DNA from: Vampirovibrio sp041737375
Lineage (GTDB): Bacteria; Cyanobacteriota; Vampirovibrionia; Vampirovibrionales; Vampirovibrionaceae
Assembly (NCBI RefSeq): GCF_041737375.1
Contig: NZ_JBGSRV010000010.1
Coordinates: 558,001-622,000, forward strand
Reading direction: 5' to 3'
DNA: 64,000 nt
The notes under the pieces are model-generated. The model had not been told where the DNA came from, did no database searches, and saw only the letters and a list, made by a program, of their open reading frames with translations. The position numbers and the translations under genes are program-made. Shown one piece after another: positions 54,798-63,877 of the stretch; position 1 is the first letter of the stretch; every line of letters starts with the position of its first letter.

Positions 54798-56129
54798 CTA
54801 AGGGCTCAACCGATCCATCAGGCGAGGGAAAGGAATGGTTTCCCGAACGTGATGCAAGCCGCAAAGCCAAGACACGGTTCGCTCAATGCCCAGCCCAAAC
54901 CCGGCGTGGGGAAAGCTGCCGTATCTGCGAACATCCAGATACCAGCTAAAAGCTTCTAGTGGCAGGCCATGTTCCTGAATTTTAGCCACCAGCACCTCCA
55001 GATCATCTTCCCGCTGTCCGCCGCCAATCACTTCGCCGTACCCTTCCGGGGCAATCATGTCCACGTTTAAGGCGTATTTGGGGTTGGCCGGATCCGGCTT
55101 CATGTAAAAGGCCTTAATTTCGGTGGGATAGTGGTGGATAAAGACCGGCTTATCAAACTGGCTGGAAATAATGGTTTCCTCATCGCCCCCAAAATCCTCG
55201 CCCCAAGGGAAGTTTTTATGCTCCTCTTCCGGCCCATGCTCACGAATCAGCGCAATGGCCTCATCATAAGTAATACGGGGGAAGGGCTTCTGAATGGCCT
55301 CCAGCTTGCTGACATCCCGCTCCAGTATTTCCAGTTCGGCACGACGGTTTTTCAGCACATGAGCCACAATGTAGCAAACAAAGTCCTCGGCCAAATCCAT
55401 GTCTTCGTACAGGTCCATAAAAGCAACCTCGGGCTCCACCATCCAGAATTCAGTCAGGTGGCGGCGAGTTTTGGATTTTTCCGCCCGAAAGGTGGGGCCA
55501 AAGCAGTAGGCCTTGCCAAAAGCGGCGGCGGCGGCCTCCATGTACAACTGTCCGCTTTGGGTCAGGTACGCTTTTTCTTCAAAGTAATCGGTTTCAAACA
55601 GGTTGCTGGTGCCTTCGCACGCGTTGGGCGTAAAAATGGGGGCATCTACCAGCGTAAAGCCATTTTGATCAAAATAATTCCGCACCGCCCGAATAATTTC
55701 GGCCCGAATGCGAATAATGGCGTTTTGGCGGGAAGAGCGCAGCCATAAATGGCGATGATCCATTAAAAAGGCAACCCCATGCTCCTTGGGGCTAATGGGG
55801 TATTCCACCGAATCGCCCAGCACTTGAAAGTCGCTCACCCCCAACTCAAAGCCCAGCTTGGAGCGAGTGTCTTCTTTCACCACCCCGGTCACCTGAATGG
55901 AGGATTCCTGGCTGACTTTATCGGCGGCCTCAAAAATTTCCGGGGAAACATCCCCCTTAAACACCACGCATTGCATGGTGCCGGTACCATCGCGCAGCTG
56001 CAAAAAGTGCAGCTTGCCACTGGAGCGCTTGTTATAAAGCCAGCCCTGCAAGGTGACCGTTTCTCCGGCATGCGCGCCAATGTTTTCAATATAAATTCGC
56101 TTCAAAGGCGATGGGGTTTCCACGGTCAT
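54798..56129 (-). CDS. asnS: Asparaginyl-tRNA synthetase
   Basis: AsnRS charges tRNA-Asn with asparagine. The 443-residue class IIb enzyme has an N-terminal OB-fold anticodon-binding domain (about 15-110, VTLQGWLYNKRSSGKLHFLQ), motif 2 RHLTEFWMVEPE, the DYFEEKAYLTQSGQLY loop and motif 3 HAGFGLGIERTVSWLCG. The ATG at 56129 has CAGGAGCG about 8 bases upstream; a TTG at 56150 is also in frame. The family distinguishes it from AspRS by the GQLYME and WMVEPE patterns. Confidence 0.96.
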   Translation of the reverse strand: MTVETPSPLKRIYIENIGAHAGETVTLQGWLYNKRSSGKLHFLQLRDGTGTMQCVVFKGDVSPEIFEAADKVSQESSIQVTGVVKEDTRSKLGFELGVSDFQVLGDSVEYPISPKEHGVAFLMDHRHLWLRSSRQNAIIRIRAEIIRAVRNYFDQNGFTLVDAPIFTPNACEGTSNLFETDYFEEKAYLTQSGQLYMEAAAAAFGKAYCFGPTFRAEKSKTRRHLTEFWMVEPEVAFMDLYEDMDLAEDFVCYIVAHVLKNRRAELEILERDVSKLEAIQKPFPRITYDEAIALIREHGPEEEHKNFPWGEDFGGDEETIISSQFDKPVFIHHYPTEIKAFYMKPDPANPKYALNVDMIAPEGYGEVIGGGQREDDLEVLVAKIQEHGLPLEAFSWYLDVRRYGSFPHAGFGLGIERTVSWLCGLHHVRETIPFPRLMDRLSP

Positions 56130-56214
56130 AAATAAACGCTCCTGACTCAACCTTGATGATGGCCCCTATCTTAGTCCGAGCCGGTGATCAACACAACCCG
56201 AAAGGCCCTTGCCA

Positions 56215-56256
56215 AAATCCCCTTCAGCCAGTGGGCCAAAGGGGATTTGTTTTTTA
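56215..56256 (-). terminator. Terminator hairpin between the pseudopilin gene and asnS
   Basis: AAATCCCCTT (56215-56224) pairs perfectly with AAGGGGATTT (56239-56248) around a 14-base loop. A T-rich tract (gttttttatt) follows on the plus side and a shorter T run on the minus side. It would terminate the leftward pseudopilin transcript; no rightward gene ends here. Confidence 0.65.
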
Positions 56257-56296
56257 TTCTTCAATACTGACTAATCGAATTGCGTTGTAAAAAAAT

Positions 56297-56902
56297 TTAC
56301 CAGCTGAACCAGGGTGGATCAAGATCTGGATTGGCTACAATCGTTGTATTTGCGTAGGTGGTTCCTGGCGCAATCGTTCCAACTGTAGTGATGCGTCCAT
56401 TGTAATAGAGGTGAAATTGGACAGATTTACCTGGTCCATTTGTGGTGCCGGAATAAACCCCGTCAGGATCAACCAAAAACATAATGGCGTTGGTGGTATT
56501 GGTTCCCGCAAAGGGAAAAACGCTTGGTTGTATTATTGCGCCATTATGCAATTTTAAGCAGGTATGGCCCAGGTTGTCACAAGGGCCCGCTCCTCCAGTT
56601 TGAAAAGAATCAACAGTAGTGCTGGTGTCAGTGCTCACATAATTCAGGTATTGCCACAGATCAGTCATTACAGTGCTACTGCTTACCTGTCCACTGAGCT
56701 GATGCTGTTGAAATGCCGCTGAAACCGTCCCCACGGCTTCTTTGACGATGGCATTGTTTCGGCCATCTTGCTGAGCTGAAAGCACTTTGGGAATGGTAAA
56801 CGTGGCGATTTCGCCGAGAATAAGCAAAGAAATGAGCAGCTCAGCGAGGGTGAAGCCTTTAGGCTGGTTATAAGATTGATTTTTTTTGGGTAGGTACTGC
56901 AT
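56297..56902 (-). CDS. Type IV-like prepilin (pseudopilin), N-methylation signal
   Basis: A 201-residue secreted subunit with a typical class III leader. A basic 16-residue leader ends in KG, followed by FTLAELLISLLILGEIATF, with cleavage after Gly16 and the key Glu at mature position 5. The hydrophobic helix is followed by an acidic/Ser/Thr/Asn-rich globular part with one cysteine pair (PCDNLGHTC). Such proteins are common as multiple copies in Vampirovibrionia-like genomes. It is not a Flp/Tad pilin, which would be about 60 residues. It stands alone between the aldehyde dehydrogenase gene and asnS. Confidence 0.85.
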   Translation of the reverse strand: MQYLPKKNQSYNQPKGFTLAELLISLLILGEIATFTIPKVLSAQQDGRNNAIVKEAVGTVSAAFQQHQLSGQVSSSTVMTDLWQYLNYVSTDTSTTVDSFQTGGAGPCDNLGHTCLKLHNGAIIQPSVFPFAGTNTTNAIMFLVDPDGVYSGTTNGPGKSVQFHLYYNGRITTVGTIAPGTTYANTTIVANPDLDPPWFSW

Positions 56903-57258
56903 CCTGCTTTGCCCATTGCTATAAATATATTCAATCCATATCGTCCAAGCTCATTAAAACTTGAGATCTGTCCTGGAACCTGCCCGGTAAGTTTATTACA
57001 AAATAGTGGTCGTCTGGCTGAACTGAAGCAGCGTGTACAACCGCTTTTCCCTTTGGGCCAGAACGAGTGTTTTAAACAAAATCTTTAAGCTCCTTCGGTG
57101 AAAACTGCCCTTGGATAAAGCAGTCTACTTGAATTAAGCCATATTGAAACCGGCAAAAAACGGGCGAGCTGGTCGGGCGAGCGGTGAAAGTGAAGGACGG
57201 CAACCCAGCCTCGTGGTGGACGAAGCCGGGTTGCCGGTTGATTTGCGTTTAGGTGAAG
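56903..57258. other. Intergenic region between the pseudopilin and aldehyde dehydrogenase genes
   Basis: A 356-bp gap on which both flanking genes are leftward. It contains the strong hairpin at 57198-57236 just downstream of the aldehyde dehydrogenase stop and a direct repeat gggcgagc twice at about 57161-57182. Otherwise I see no gene, tRNA or clear promoter. Confidence 0.5.
57198..57236 (-). terminator. Long RNA hairpin downstream of the aldehyde dehydrogenase gene
   Basis: Arms 57198-57213 and 57221-57236 surround a 7-base loop. In the minus-strand RNA all 16 base pairs form, two of them G-U wobbles; on the plus strand those two positions are A-C type mismatches. The asymmetry suggests selection for the minus-strand RNA. 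The hairpin begins 22 bases after the stop. The downstream sequence is only moderately U-rich, so it may be a terminator or a 3' stabilising hairpin. Confidence 0.55.
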
Positions 57259-58803
57259 CTAGCTCAAATCGTCGATTTGCGCCCGTTGCAGCTTGTCGCT
57301 GTAATCCACATACAGGCTTTTCCATTCCGAAAACACATCCAGCGCCGTGGTGCCAGCATCTCGGTGGCCGTTGCCCGTATCCTTGGTGCCGCCAAACGGC
57401 AAGTGAACTTCAGCACCAATGGTGGGCGCGTTCACATAGCACAACCCGGAATCCAGATCCCGCAGGGCCGTAAATGCCTGATTGACGTTTTTAGTGTAAA
57501 TAGCGGTAGACAAGCCGAATTGAATGCCATTGGCCACCTGAATGGCCTCTTCAAAACTGCCCACCGGAATCAAAGCCGTCACCGGCCCGAAGATCTCTTC
57601 CTGAGCAATGCGCATGGTGGATTTCACGTTATCAAACAAGGTAGGCTGTACAAACCAGCCCGCCCCGGCCTGAGTGTCCCGAGCACCGCCCGCAATCAAA
57701 TCAGCGCCTTCGCCTTTGCCAATTTCAATGTACTCCAGAATCTTCTTCATGGCGGATTCATTAATAACCGGGCCCACCTTCACATCGCTGTTCAAACCGT
57801 AGCCCAGCTTCAGTTCGCCAATGCGATTTTTCAGCTTGTCCCGCACCTGGGCGTGAACGCTTTTGTGAACAATCACCCGGCTGGCGGCGGTGCAACGTTG
57901 CCCGGAAGTCCCGAAGGCCCCCCACAATACGCCATCTACCGCCAAATCCAGATTGGCGTCATCCATAATGACAATGGCGTTTTTACCGCCCATTTCCAGC
58001 GAAACCCTCTTAAAAGAAGGGGCGCAAGCCTCATTCACCCGGCGGCCAATATCGGTAGAGCCGGTGAAAGAAATTAGAGACACATCAGGATGGGCCATGA
58101 GCGGTTCGCCCACTTCCCGACCCGAGCCATAAACCACATTCACCACCCCTTTAGGCAGTCCCGCTTCTTCTAAAATCTCAACCAGACGATGAGACAAAAG
58201 CGGGGTATCACTGGCCGGTTTCAACACGCAGGTATTGCCACAAATCAGGGCAGGCATTAATTTCCAGCTGGGAATGGCCATGGGAAAATTCCAGGGAGTA
58301 ATCAAGCCCACCACGCCCAATGGCGCCCGAACCGACATAGCGAACTTGTTTTGCAATTCAGATGGAACGGTTTGCCCAAACATGCGACGACCTTCACCAG
58401 CGGCATAGAAAGTCATGTCAATGACTTCCTGTACATCGCCACGGGCTTCGGCCAGCACTTTGCCCATCTCACGGGTCATTTCCCGAGAGAGTTGCTCTTT
58501 GCGCTCAATCAAAATCTGTCCGGCTTTAAACAAAATTTCGCCCCGCTTGGGTGCCGGATATAACCGCCAGTTTTCATACGCCTTTTTGGCAGCGGCCACG
58601 GCGGCATTCACATCTTCCGGTCCTGAAGCGGGAAAGACACCCACCACATCAGACGGTTCCGCCGGGTTTAAACTTTCAAACGTTTTGCCCGATTTGGCGG
58701 GAACCCACTGTCCCCCGATATAGTTCAAAAATTTGGATTGCCCACTGAAAGAACCCGGTTTAATCTCAAAATTCATTTGGGGATTGGCTTGTGTAGTGGC
58801 CAT
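57259..58803 (-). CDS. Aldehyde dehydrogenase (NAD(P)+-dependent)
   Basis: A 514-residue enzyme that oxidises an aldehyde to an acid. It has cofactor-binding GLITPWNFPMAIPSWKLMPA and SFTGSTDIGR, the catalytic general base Glu in SLEMGGKNA, nucleophile Cys in TSGQRCTAASR and the C-terminal LPFGGTKDTGNGHRD. It resembles semialdehyde dehydrogenases of amino-acid catabolism, and the substrate is not determined. Upstream of the ATG lies a strong GGAGGAGGAGGG ribosome-binding site. A strong hairpin follows the stop. The GabT-like gene at 36 kb could supply a semialdehyde, but they are not linked. Confidence 0.9.
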   Translation of the reverse strand: MATTQANPQMNFEIKPGSFSGQSKFLNYIGGQWVPAKSGKTFESLNPAEPSDVVGVFPASGPEDVNAAVAAAKKAYENWRLYPAPKRGEILFKAGQILIERKEQLSREMTREMGKVLAEARGDVQEVIDMTFYAAGEGRRMFGQTVPSELQNKFAMSVRAPLGVVGLITPWNFPMAIPSWKLMPALICGNTCVLKPASDTPLLSHRLVEILEEAGLPKGVVNVVYGSGREVGEPLMAHPDVSLISFTGSTDIGRRVNEACAPSFKRVSLEMGGKNAIVIMDDANLDLAVDGVLWGAFGTSGQRCTAASRVIVHKSVHAQVRDKLKNRIGELKLGYGLNSDVKVGPVINESAMKKILEYIEIGKGEGADLIAGGARDTQAGAGWFVQPTLFDNVKSTMRIAQEEIFGPVTALIPVGSFEEAIQVANGIQFGLSTAIYTKNVNQAFTALRDLDSGLCYVNAPTIGAEVHLPFGGTKDTGNGHRDAGTTALDVFSEWKSLYVDYSDKLQRAQIDDLS

Positions 58804-58963
58804 AACGTTCCCTCCTCCTCCTCAACAACTGAAGGCTATTATACTACGCCCACGGGGGTTAAAACATGGGCAAGGGCTTCATCATTTCTGAGCTGGAGTT
58901 ACCGGCATGTTTAAATCGCTCATCCCCCGCCTATTCAGGAGCATCCTGTGTTAAAGTCGGTAA

Positions 58964-59470
58964 ATGGCAAGCGGAAAAACGCATGACTGGATGACATTGG
59001 CCTTACTGCCTTCGGTTTGGCTACTCTGCCGTTGGCAATTCAATTTGCCAATGGAGGAAAGCATTTTGATTATTGCGGGGACTTTTATCGGCGGTTTTTT
59101 TCTCAGCCCGGATCTGGACATTCGCAGCCGCCCCTTTTACCGCTGGGGCTTCTTGCGGTTTATCTGGTGGCCTTATCAATGGGCCATCCGGCATCGCTCC
59201 AGTTTGTCTCATGGCATTTTCTGGGCCTCCTGGCTACGCTTGCTTTATTTAACGGGCGTTTTAACATTACTCTACTGCTTAGGCTCCCTGTGGCTTCAGC
59301 AACGGGGATGGCTGCCGCCTACGCATCCTTTACAAGAGGCCAGAGAATTTCTGCATGCGCATTTGCACGAATTGCTTTGGCTGGGCATTGGCTTGTGGAT
59401 TGGGGCCTTGATTCATATCCTGCTGGATTGGCTCTCATCAGCCTTTCACTCCAAAAAACGACGACGGTGA
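58964..59470 (+). CDS. DUF2227 putative metal-binding membrane protein
   Basis: A 168-residue protein opening MASGKTHDWMTLALLPSV and continuing with LSPDLDIRSRPFYRWGFLRF, RHRSSLSHG and ALIHILLDWLSS, the DUF2227 pattern with conserved His/Asp residues placed like metal ligands (HD near residue 7, DLD, SH, HxxxD). It has three to four membrane segments (about 14-44, 90-110, 140-160). The family is common in cyanobacteria, and its function is not known. The start codon has no strong ribosome-binding site. Confidence 0.85.
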   Translation: MASGKTHDWMTLALLPSVWLLCRWQFNLPMEESILIIAGTFIGGFFLSPDLDIRSRPFYRWGFLRFIWWPYQWAIRHRSSLSHGIFWASWLRLLYLTGVLTLLYCLGSLWLQQRGWLPPTHPLQEAREFLHAHLHELLWLGIGLWIGALIHILLDWLSSAFHSKKRRR

Positions 59471-59537
59471 AACACGCAGGCTTGTTACAAACCCCTTTAT
59501 TTTCAGTCAAGCCGTGCTTTCTGCAGAAACTATGGCA

Positions 59538-59543
59538 TATAAT
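59538..59543 (+). promoter_or_regulatory. -10 element upstream of the symporter gene
   Basis: A perfect TATAAT lies 36 bases before the symporter ATG. No convincing -35 is found at 16-18 bp, so the promoter call rests on the -10 alone. Confidence 0.3.
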
Positions 59544-59579
59544 AAAGGATAACTTTTTATAAAGTGGAAGGACCCCTGA

Positions 59580-60929
59580 ATGAGAGCTAAAGCCTTCTGG
59601 TTGATTCTAGTGGCGCTGGGACTGGGCACAAAAAGACACTGGCATATTCTGGTGGCCATCCTGCTGGGTGTGTTGCTGGGCATTTCCTTCCCTTACCCCA
59701 ACATGTTGAACCAGCCAGACAAGTATTATCTGATTCACCAGTTTTTTGACGTGGTAGGCCAGCTCTTCATTCGACTCATTACCATGATTGTGGTGCCTTT
59801 GGTGGTTAGCTCACTGATTGTAGGGGTTTCATCCCTGGGCGATTCCCGGCAATTGGGCCGGATGGGGGGTAAAGTTCTGTTTTACTTCCTGCTGTTAATG
59901 AGCATTAGCGCTTTATTGGGAGCCGGACTGGCCTTGTGGTTCAACCCCGGCGCGCAATTGCAGCAAAACTTTCTGGCCAATGCGGATACCGCCAGTATCA
60001 TTCGGGAACTGCAACAGGTACCCAATCAGGATTTACAGGCCATGTTCTTTAATATGATCCCCAGAAATCCCATTGAATCGCTGGCCAAGGCCGACCTGGT
60101 GCCTGTTATTTTTTTTACCCTGCTGTTTGGCGCTGCGGTGGCCAGCATTGGGGAAGCCGGTAAGCCCATTATCAACTTTTTTGAATCCCTGTTTACCGCC
60201 ACCATGAAGCTGACAGACTGGGTGATGGTACTGGCCGTTCCGGGGGTGTTCTCTCTGGCCTTTATTACGGTTGCCAAATCGGGCTTGGGCGTGTTTGGGC
60301 AGTTGTGGATTTATGCCGTGGTCATTCTGCTGGGCCTTTTAATTCAGCTGTTTGTGATCTTCCCCCTGATGCTCAAGTTTCTGGCCCGCATTAACTTTAT
60401 GAACGTTTACCGGGCCATTTCCGAAGCCATTATGGTGGCCTTTGGCACCGCCAGCAGCTCGGCCACCCTGCCCATTACCATTGCCTGCATGGAACGACGG
60501 GCAGGCGTATCCAACCGCATCGCCAGCTTTGTGCTACCCACCGGGGCCACCATTAACAAAACCGCCACCACCATGTTTGAGGTCATTGCGGTTATCTTCC
60601 TGATGCAGGCCTACCATATTCCCATTACGCCCGATAAAGTGGGCATCATCGTACTGTTTTCCATCATCGCCTCTATCGGGGCGGCAGGCGTTCCCAGCGC
60701 CGGACTGATTACCATTGCCATTGTACTCAACAGCATTGGGCATTACGAAATGGATTATCTGGCAGGCGGTATCGCCATGCTGTGGTCGATTGATCGGGTG
60801 CTGGATATGTGCCGCACCGTGGTCAATGTGGTGAGCAGCTGCACGGTGGCCACGTTGGTTGCCTCCAGCGAAGGCGAGCTGAACCGGGATATTCTCAATA
60901 ATCACGATGCCTGGACGGAGGTAGTCTAA
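59580..60929 (+). CDS. Dicarboxylate/amino acid:cation symporter (GltP/DctA family)
   Basis: A 449-residue secondary transporter of the DAACS family that imports glutamate, aspartate or C4-dicarboxylates with Na+ or H+. About eight membrane segments and two hairpins can be traced, with the family serine-rich signature GTASSSATLP (about 283-292), TGATINKTATTMFE and IGAAGVPSAGLITI near residue 365. The ribosome-binding site GGAAGGA lies 8 bases before the ATG. The exact substrate is not determined by sequence. It leads a rightward run with the TPR gene 6 bases downstream. Confidence 0.93.
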   Translation: MRAKAFWLILVALGLGTKRHWHILVAILLGVLLGISFPYPNMLNQPDKYYLIHQFFDVVGQLFIRLITMIVVPLVVSSLIVGVSSLGDSRQLGRMGGKVLFYFLLLMSISALLGAGLALWFNPGAQLQQNFLANADTASIIRELQQVPNQDLQAMFFNMIPRNPIESLAKADLVPVIFFTLLFGAAVASIGEAGKPIINFFESLFTATMKLTDWVMVLAVPGVFSLAFITVAKSGLGVFGQLWIYAVVILLGLLIQLFVIFPLMLKFLARINFMNVYRAISEAIMVAFGTASSSATLPITIACMERRAGVSNRIASFVLPTGATINKTATTMFEVIAVIFLMQAYHIPITPDKVGIIVLFSIIASIGAAGVPSAGLITIAIVLNSIGHYEMDYLAGGIAMLWSIDRVLDMCRTVVNVVSSCTVATLVASSEGELNRDILNNHDAWTEVV

Positions 60930-60935
60930 ACGCTC

Positions 60936-61718
60936 ATGTTTTCATGTCACACCACCCGCAACGGCTATTTGAAAGGCTATTTACTGTGTAGCCTGCTATG
61001 GCTAACCACATTCAGTACTGGCTTTGCGGAAGACACCATCGGCCCTTCCCCTCAAAGTCAGGAAGTATCCGTTAGCGGGCAAGGTGCTTCTGGCTTACCG
61101 GACGGGGCGGTAGAGTACAACAAGGGCGTGGAACTGTTCCAAATCGCCCAAATTCAAAACGAAAAGGGCAATAGCAGCGGACAAAAAAAACTGCTAAAAG
61201 AAGCCATCCATCAATTTGAAGCGGCGCTTAAAATCAACCCCAAGCTGGTAGAAGCCCAAAGCAATATCGGCTTTGCTTACCTCACCTTGCGCGATTACCG
61301 CCAGTCCATTCGGGCCTTTGAAAAAGCGCTGGGCATCAACCCCAACCACTTAAACACCTTAAACGGCCTTTCCACCGCTTATGCTTTCGATAAAAAAACG
61401 GATCAGGCCATTGAAACCTTTAATAAACTCACCCGACTGGATCCGGGCAACAGCCAGTACTTTTTTAACAAAGGCAGCGTGCTGCAAAAAGCGGGACGTC
61501 TGCAAGAGGCCGAGCAAACTTACCTGCAAGCCTTAAAAATCAAGCCCAACGATCAACGGGTGTTGTTTAACCTGGGTACCCTATACGAAAATCAGGGTAA
61601 ACTGGAGCAGGCCAAACCCTACTATGAAAAAGCCAAAGGCGTGGAAATTGGTAATTCTATTGGATTAGAAGCCATTCGACGCTTGGAAAACATTAATGCG
61701 GCCCTTAAACAACCTTAA
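60936..61718 (+). CDS. Exported tetratricopeptide repeat protein
   Basis: A 260-residue protein with a signal peptide (about 10-31, GYLKGYLLCSLLWLTTFSTG) and four to five TPR units, for example AIHQFEAALKINPKLVEAQ, SIRAFEKALGINPNHLNTL and AEQTYLQALKIKPNDQRVL. It is likely a periplasmic interaction protein. It begins 6 bases after the symporter stop, so the two genes are probably co-transcribed. Confidence 0.85.
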   Translation: MFSCHTTRNGYLKGYLLCSLLWLTTFSTGFAEDTIGPSPQSQEVSVSGQGASGLPDGAVEYNKGVELFQIAQIQNEKGNSSGQKKLLKEAIHQFEAALKINPKLVEAQSNIGFAYLTLRDYRQSIRAFEKALGINPNHLNTLNGLSTAYAFDKKTDQAIETFNKLTRLDPGNSQYFFNKGSVLQKAGRLQEAEQTYLQALKIKPNDQRVLFNLGTLYENQGKLEQAKPYYEKAKGVEIGNSIGLEAIRRLENINAALKQP

Positions 61719-61744
61719 TCCACAGCCGCAAGGAGGCTGTCACT

Positions 61745-62884
61745 GTGTTTCATAATCACTTAAAACAAGGATTCCGGCTCAGTCGTACCATTGGATTGGC
61801 TTTACTGGGCTACGAGCTAATTTTGCTGGCCTCCGTCAAACTATCCACCACAGTGGCCCCCAACGATATCCCCTGGCTGTCGGCCAGATTGTTGAGCATG
61901 GCCGTGATCACCGGGTTATTCCTGATTCTGAATGAAGTTAGCTTGAGAGCGTTTAAGCGGCACCCTCGACTGGATGAAATCACCCTGGAAAAGCTAAGCC
62001 TGCTGCTGCCACTGGGCGGCGGGGTGTTGATTGCTTTGAGCTATCTGGCCTCTGGGCAACTGGGTATTCTATTGCTGGGCGGCGTAATTAGCCTGCAATC
62101 CCAGTTGTTTGGGCACAATGGCATTGCCCGAACCTTCATGCTTCTGTTTGGGTTGCTTTATCTGATTACCTTACCCCTGGGATACCCCCTCATTTTGGGA
62201 TTCAAGCCAGATGCTCTGACTATGATTCCCACCAATATTAAACTGTTTATGATGCTATTGCCGTTAATGGCCACTATCAGTCACTTTGGAAACATTATAG
62301 CCTCCACCCAACGGAATACCTCCAGTCGGGTTTCCCGCTTGCAATCTTTGGCGGCCACCGATGGTTTGACGGGCCTAATCAACCGGCGACAATTCAACCA
62401 GCAACTGGATGCTGAAATCGCACGGGCCAAACGCTACCGAAAACCGCTTTCACTGGCCTTGTTTGACATTGACGACTTTAAAAAAATCAACGACTTTTAC
62501 GGACACACCACCGGCGATCGCATTTTAAAGGAACTGGGCGCCCTGATTACCCAAAATGTGCGGGAATCCGATGTGGCAGCCCGCTACGGGGGCGAGGAAT
62601 TCGCGCTGATATTGCCAGAAACCGGCCAGATTGACGCCTATGAGTTACTGGAGCGTTTGCGAGCCATGATTGAACGCACGGTTTACTGCTTGCCCGATAA
62701 CCCCATTACCGCCACCATTAGCGTGGGCGTGGCCCAACTGGACTTAGACGAGGCCAAGGGCTATGAAATTATTGAAAAGGCGGACACCAACCTGTATGCC
62801 GCCAAACGGCAAGGCAAAAACCAGGTGGTTTATGGCACCCTGACTCCACCCAAAGTGAATTACCCGCCCTTTGGCCCTGAGTAG
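61745..62884 (+). CDS. Membrane-bound diguanylate cyclase (GGDEF)
   Basis: A 379-residue protein with six or so N-terminal membrane segments (about 15-180) and a C-terminal GGDEF domain (about 200-365). The active-site signature is GGEEF in ARYGGEEFALILPETG, so synthesis of cyclic di-GMP is expected; the domain opens with LAATDGLTGLINRRQF. No RxxD inhibitory site is clear. The start is GTG with AAGGAGG 8 bases upstream. It lies in a rightward run between the TPR and quinone methyltransferase genes. Confidence 0.9.
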   Translation: MFHNHLKQGFRLSRTIGLALLGYELILLASVKLSTTVAPNDIPWLSARLLSMAVITGLFLILNEVSLRAFKRHPRLDEITLEKLSLLLPLGGGVLIALSYLASGQLGILLLGGVISLQSQLFGHNGIARTFMLLFGLLYLITLPLGYPLILGFKPDALTMIPTNIKLFMMLLPLMATISHFGNIIASTQRNTSSRVSRLQSLAATDGLTGLINRRQFNQQLDAEIARAKRYRKPLSLALFDIDDFKKINDFYGHTTGDRILKELGALITQNVRESDVAARYGGEEFALILPETGQIDAYELLERLRAMIERTVYCLPDNPITATISVGVAQLDLDEAKGYEIIEKADTNLYAAKRQGKNQVVYGTLTPPKVNYPPFGPE

Positions 62885-62939
62885 TATTGCTAGCCAACCT
62901 GTCGTCAACCAATCGCCTTCGTGGCACAATAGAAGCACT

Positions 62940-63677
62940 ATGAGCAAAGCATCCCTTTCTAACGTATTACCGGACCCCCAACAGGCGGAGACCGGCAAAG
63001 CCCATCAGGTTCAGCAAATGTTTGATCGAATCGCTGGCAGTTACGATCGGTTGAACAATCTGATTTCCATGGGCTTTCATAAACAATGGAAACGGCTTGC
63101 CTGCGACAAGCTCAACCTGAAAGCGGGCCAGAAAGCGCTGGATGTGTGCACCGGCACTGGCGATTTGCTGACTTACCTGCTGCCGGTGGTGGGTGAACAA
63201 GGTCAGGTTTGTGGTCTGGATTTTTCCGAGAATATGCTCTCCTTTGCCCGCAAGCGGTATGAAAACACGCCCAATGTCTCACTCACTCAGGGAGACGCCC
63301 TGAGCTTGCCCTACCCGGATAACACTTTTGACGGGGCCATTATCAGCTTTGGACTACGGAACGTGACCGATATTCCGCTGGCGCTGCGCGAAATGCACCG
63401 GGTCATCAAACCCGGCGGCTGGATGGTCAATCTGGACACCGCCCCCAAGCCCCTGCTGCCCGGAATGCAATTTTATTTCGCAAACATTATGCCCTTAATT
63501 GGCGGGGCTTTGGCCAAAGACAATCAGGCCTATCAGTATCTATCCAGTTCCACCCAACACTTTTTAACCCCCAACGAACTGCGATTGGCCTTTGAGGAGG
63601 CAGGATGCCTGAACGTCAGCTCTGAAACCCTGATGCTAGGCTCCGTTTCGCTTCAGGCCGGGCAAAAACCAGCCTGA
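62940..63677 (+). CDS. ubiE: Demethylmenaquinone/ubiquinone methyltransferase MenG/UbiE
   Basis: The enzyme adds the final methyl group in menaquinone (or ubiquinone/plastoquinone) synthesis. The 245-residue protein shows VQQMFDRIAGSYDRLNNLIS, the family entry motif, SAM-binding ALDVCTGTGDLL, the DGAIISFGLRNVTD block and the LNVSSETLMLGSVSL C-terminal strand region. I chose ATG 62940 since it matches the usual N-terminus; the frame runs 23 codons further upstream into the preceding gene. The quinone type is not decided by sequence alone. Confidence 0.92.
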   Translation: MSKASLSNVLPDPQQAETGKAHQVQQMFDRIAGSYDRLNNLISMGFHKQWKRLACDKLNLKAGQKALDVCTGTGDLLTYLLPVVGEQGQVCGLDFSENMLSFARKRYENTPNVSLTQGDALSLPYPDNTFDGAIISFGLRNVTDIPLALREMHRVIKPGGWMVNLDTAPKPLLPGMQFYFANIMPLIGGALAKDNQAYQYLSSSTQHFLTPNELRLAFEEAGCLNVSSETLMLGSVSLQAGQKPA

Positions 63678-63688
63678 AGCCTAATAAA

Positions 63689-63877
63689 CTAAGCCAAAAA
63701 CCCCTGTTCAGTACGGGCTGTTTTGTTTTGATCGCTGGCCTGCTGGGCCAACTGAACTTTTTGAGCGTAAAGCCGCTCTCGTTCGCGTTTTTCAGCGGAA
63801 GTTTCCCGGCTATTTTCCTGGCCTTTGGCATACGAAATCATTTGTGCCGCTATGAGCGGGTTAATGGGCGTTGACAT
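63689..63877 (-). CDS. Small charged helical protein, unknown function
   Basis: A 62-residue protein, MSTPINPLIAAQMISYAKG followed by an Arg/Glu/Lys/Gln-rich helix (AEKRERERLYAQKVQLAQQ). AAGGT lies upstream of the ATG at a somewhat long spacing. It is convergent with the quinone methyltransferase gene, its stop lying 11 bases from that gene's stop. No family is recognised. Confidence 0.45.
   Translation of the reverse strand: MSTPINPLIAAQMISYAKGQENSRETSAEKRERERLYAQKVQLAQQASDQNKTARTEQGFLA

Noticed and set aside
55131..55748. A 205-codon plus-strand frame
   Set aside because: Antisense to asnS, no family resemblance; asnS motifs across the region are intact.
57198..57236. Integron attC site
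   Set aside because: The hairpin lacks the paired RYYYAAC/GTTRRRY core boxes and unpaired extrahelical bases, and no integrase or cassette array is present.
57134..57325. A 63-codon minus-strand frame crossing the hairpin
   Set aside because: It overlaps the end of the aldehyde dehydrogenase gene and the long hairpin, has no ribosome-binding site and an Arg/Pro-rich, chance-like composition.
57253..58077. A 274-codon plus-strand frame
   Set aside because: Antisense to the aldehyde dehydrogenase, whose catalytic motifs are all in place; composition is atypical for a real protein.
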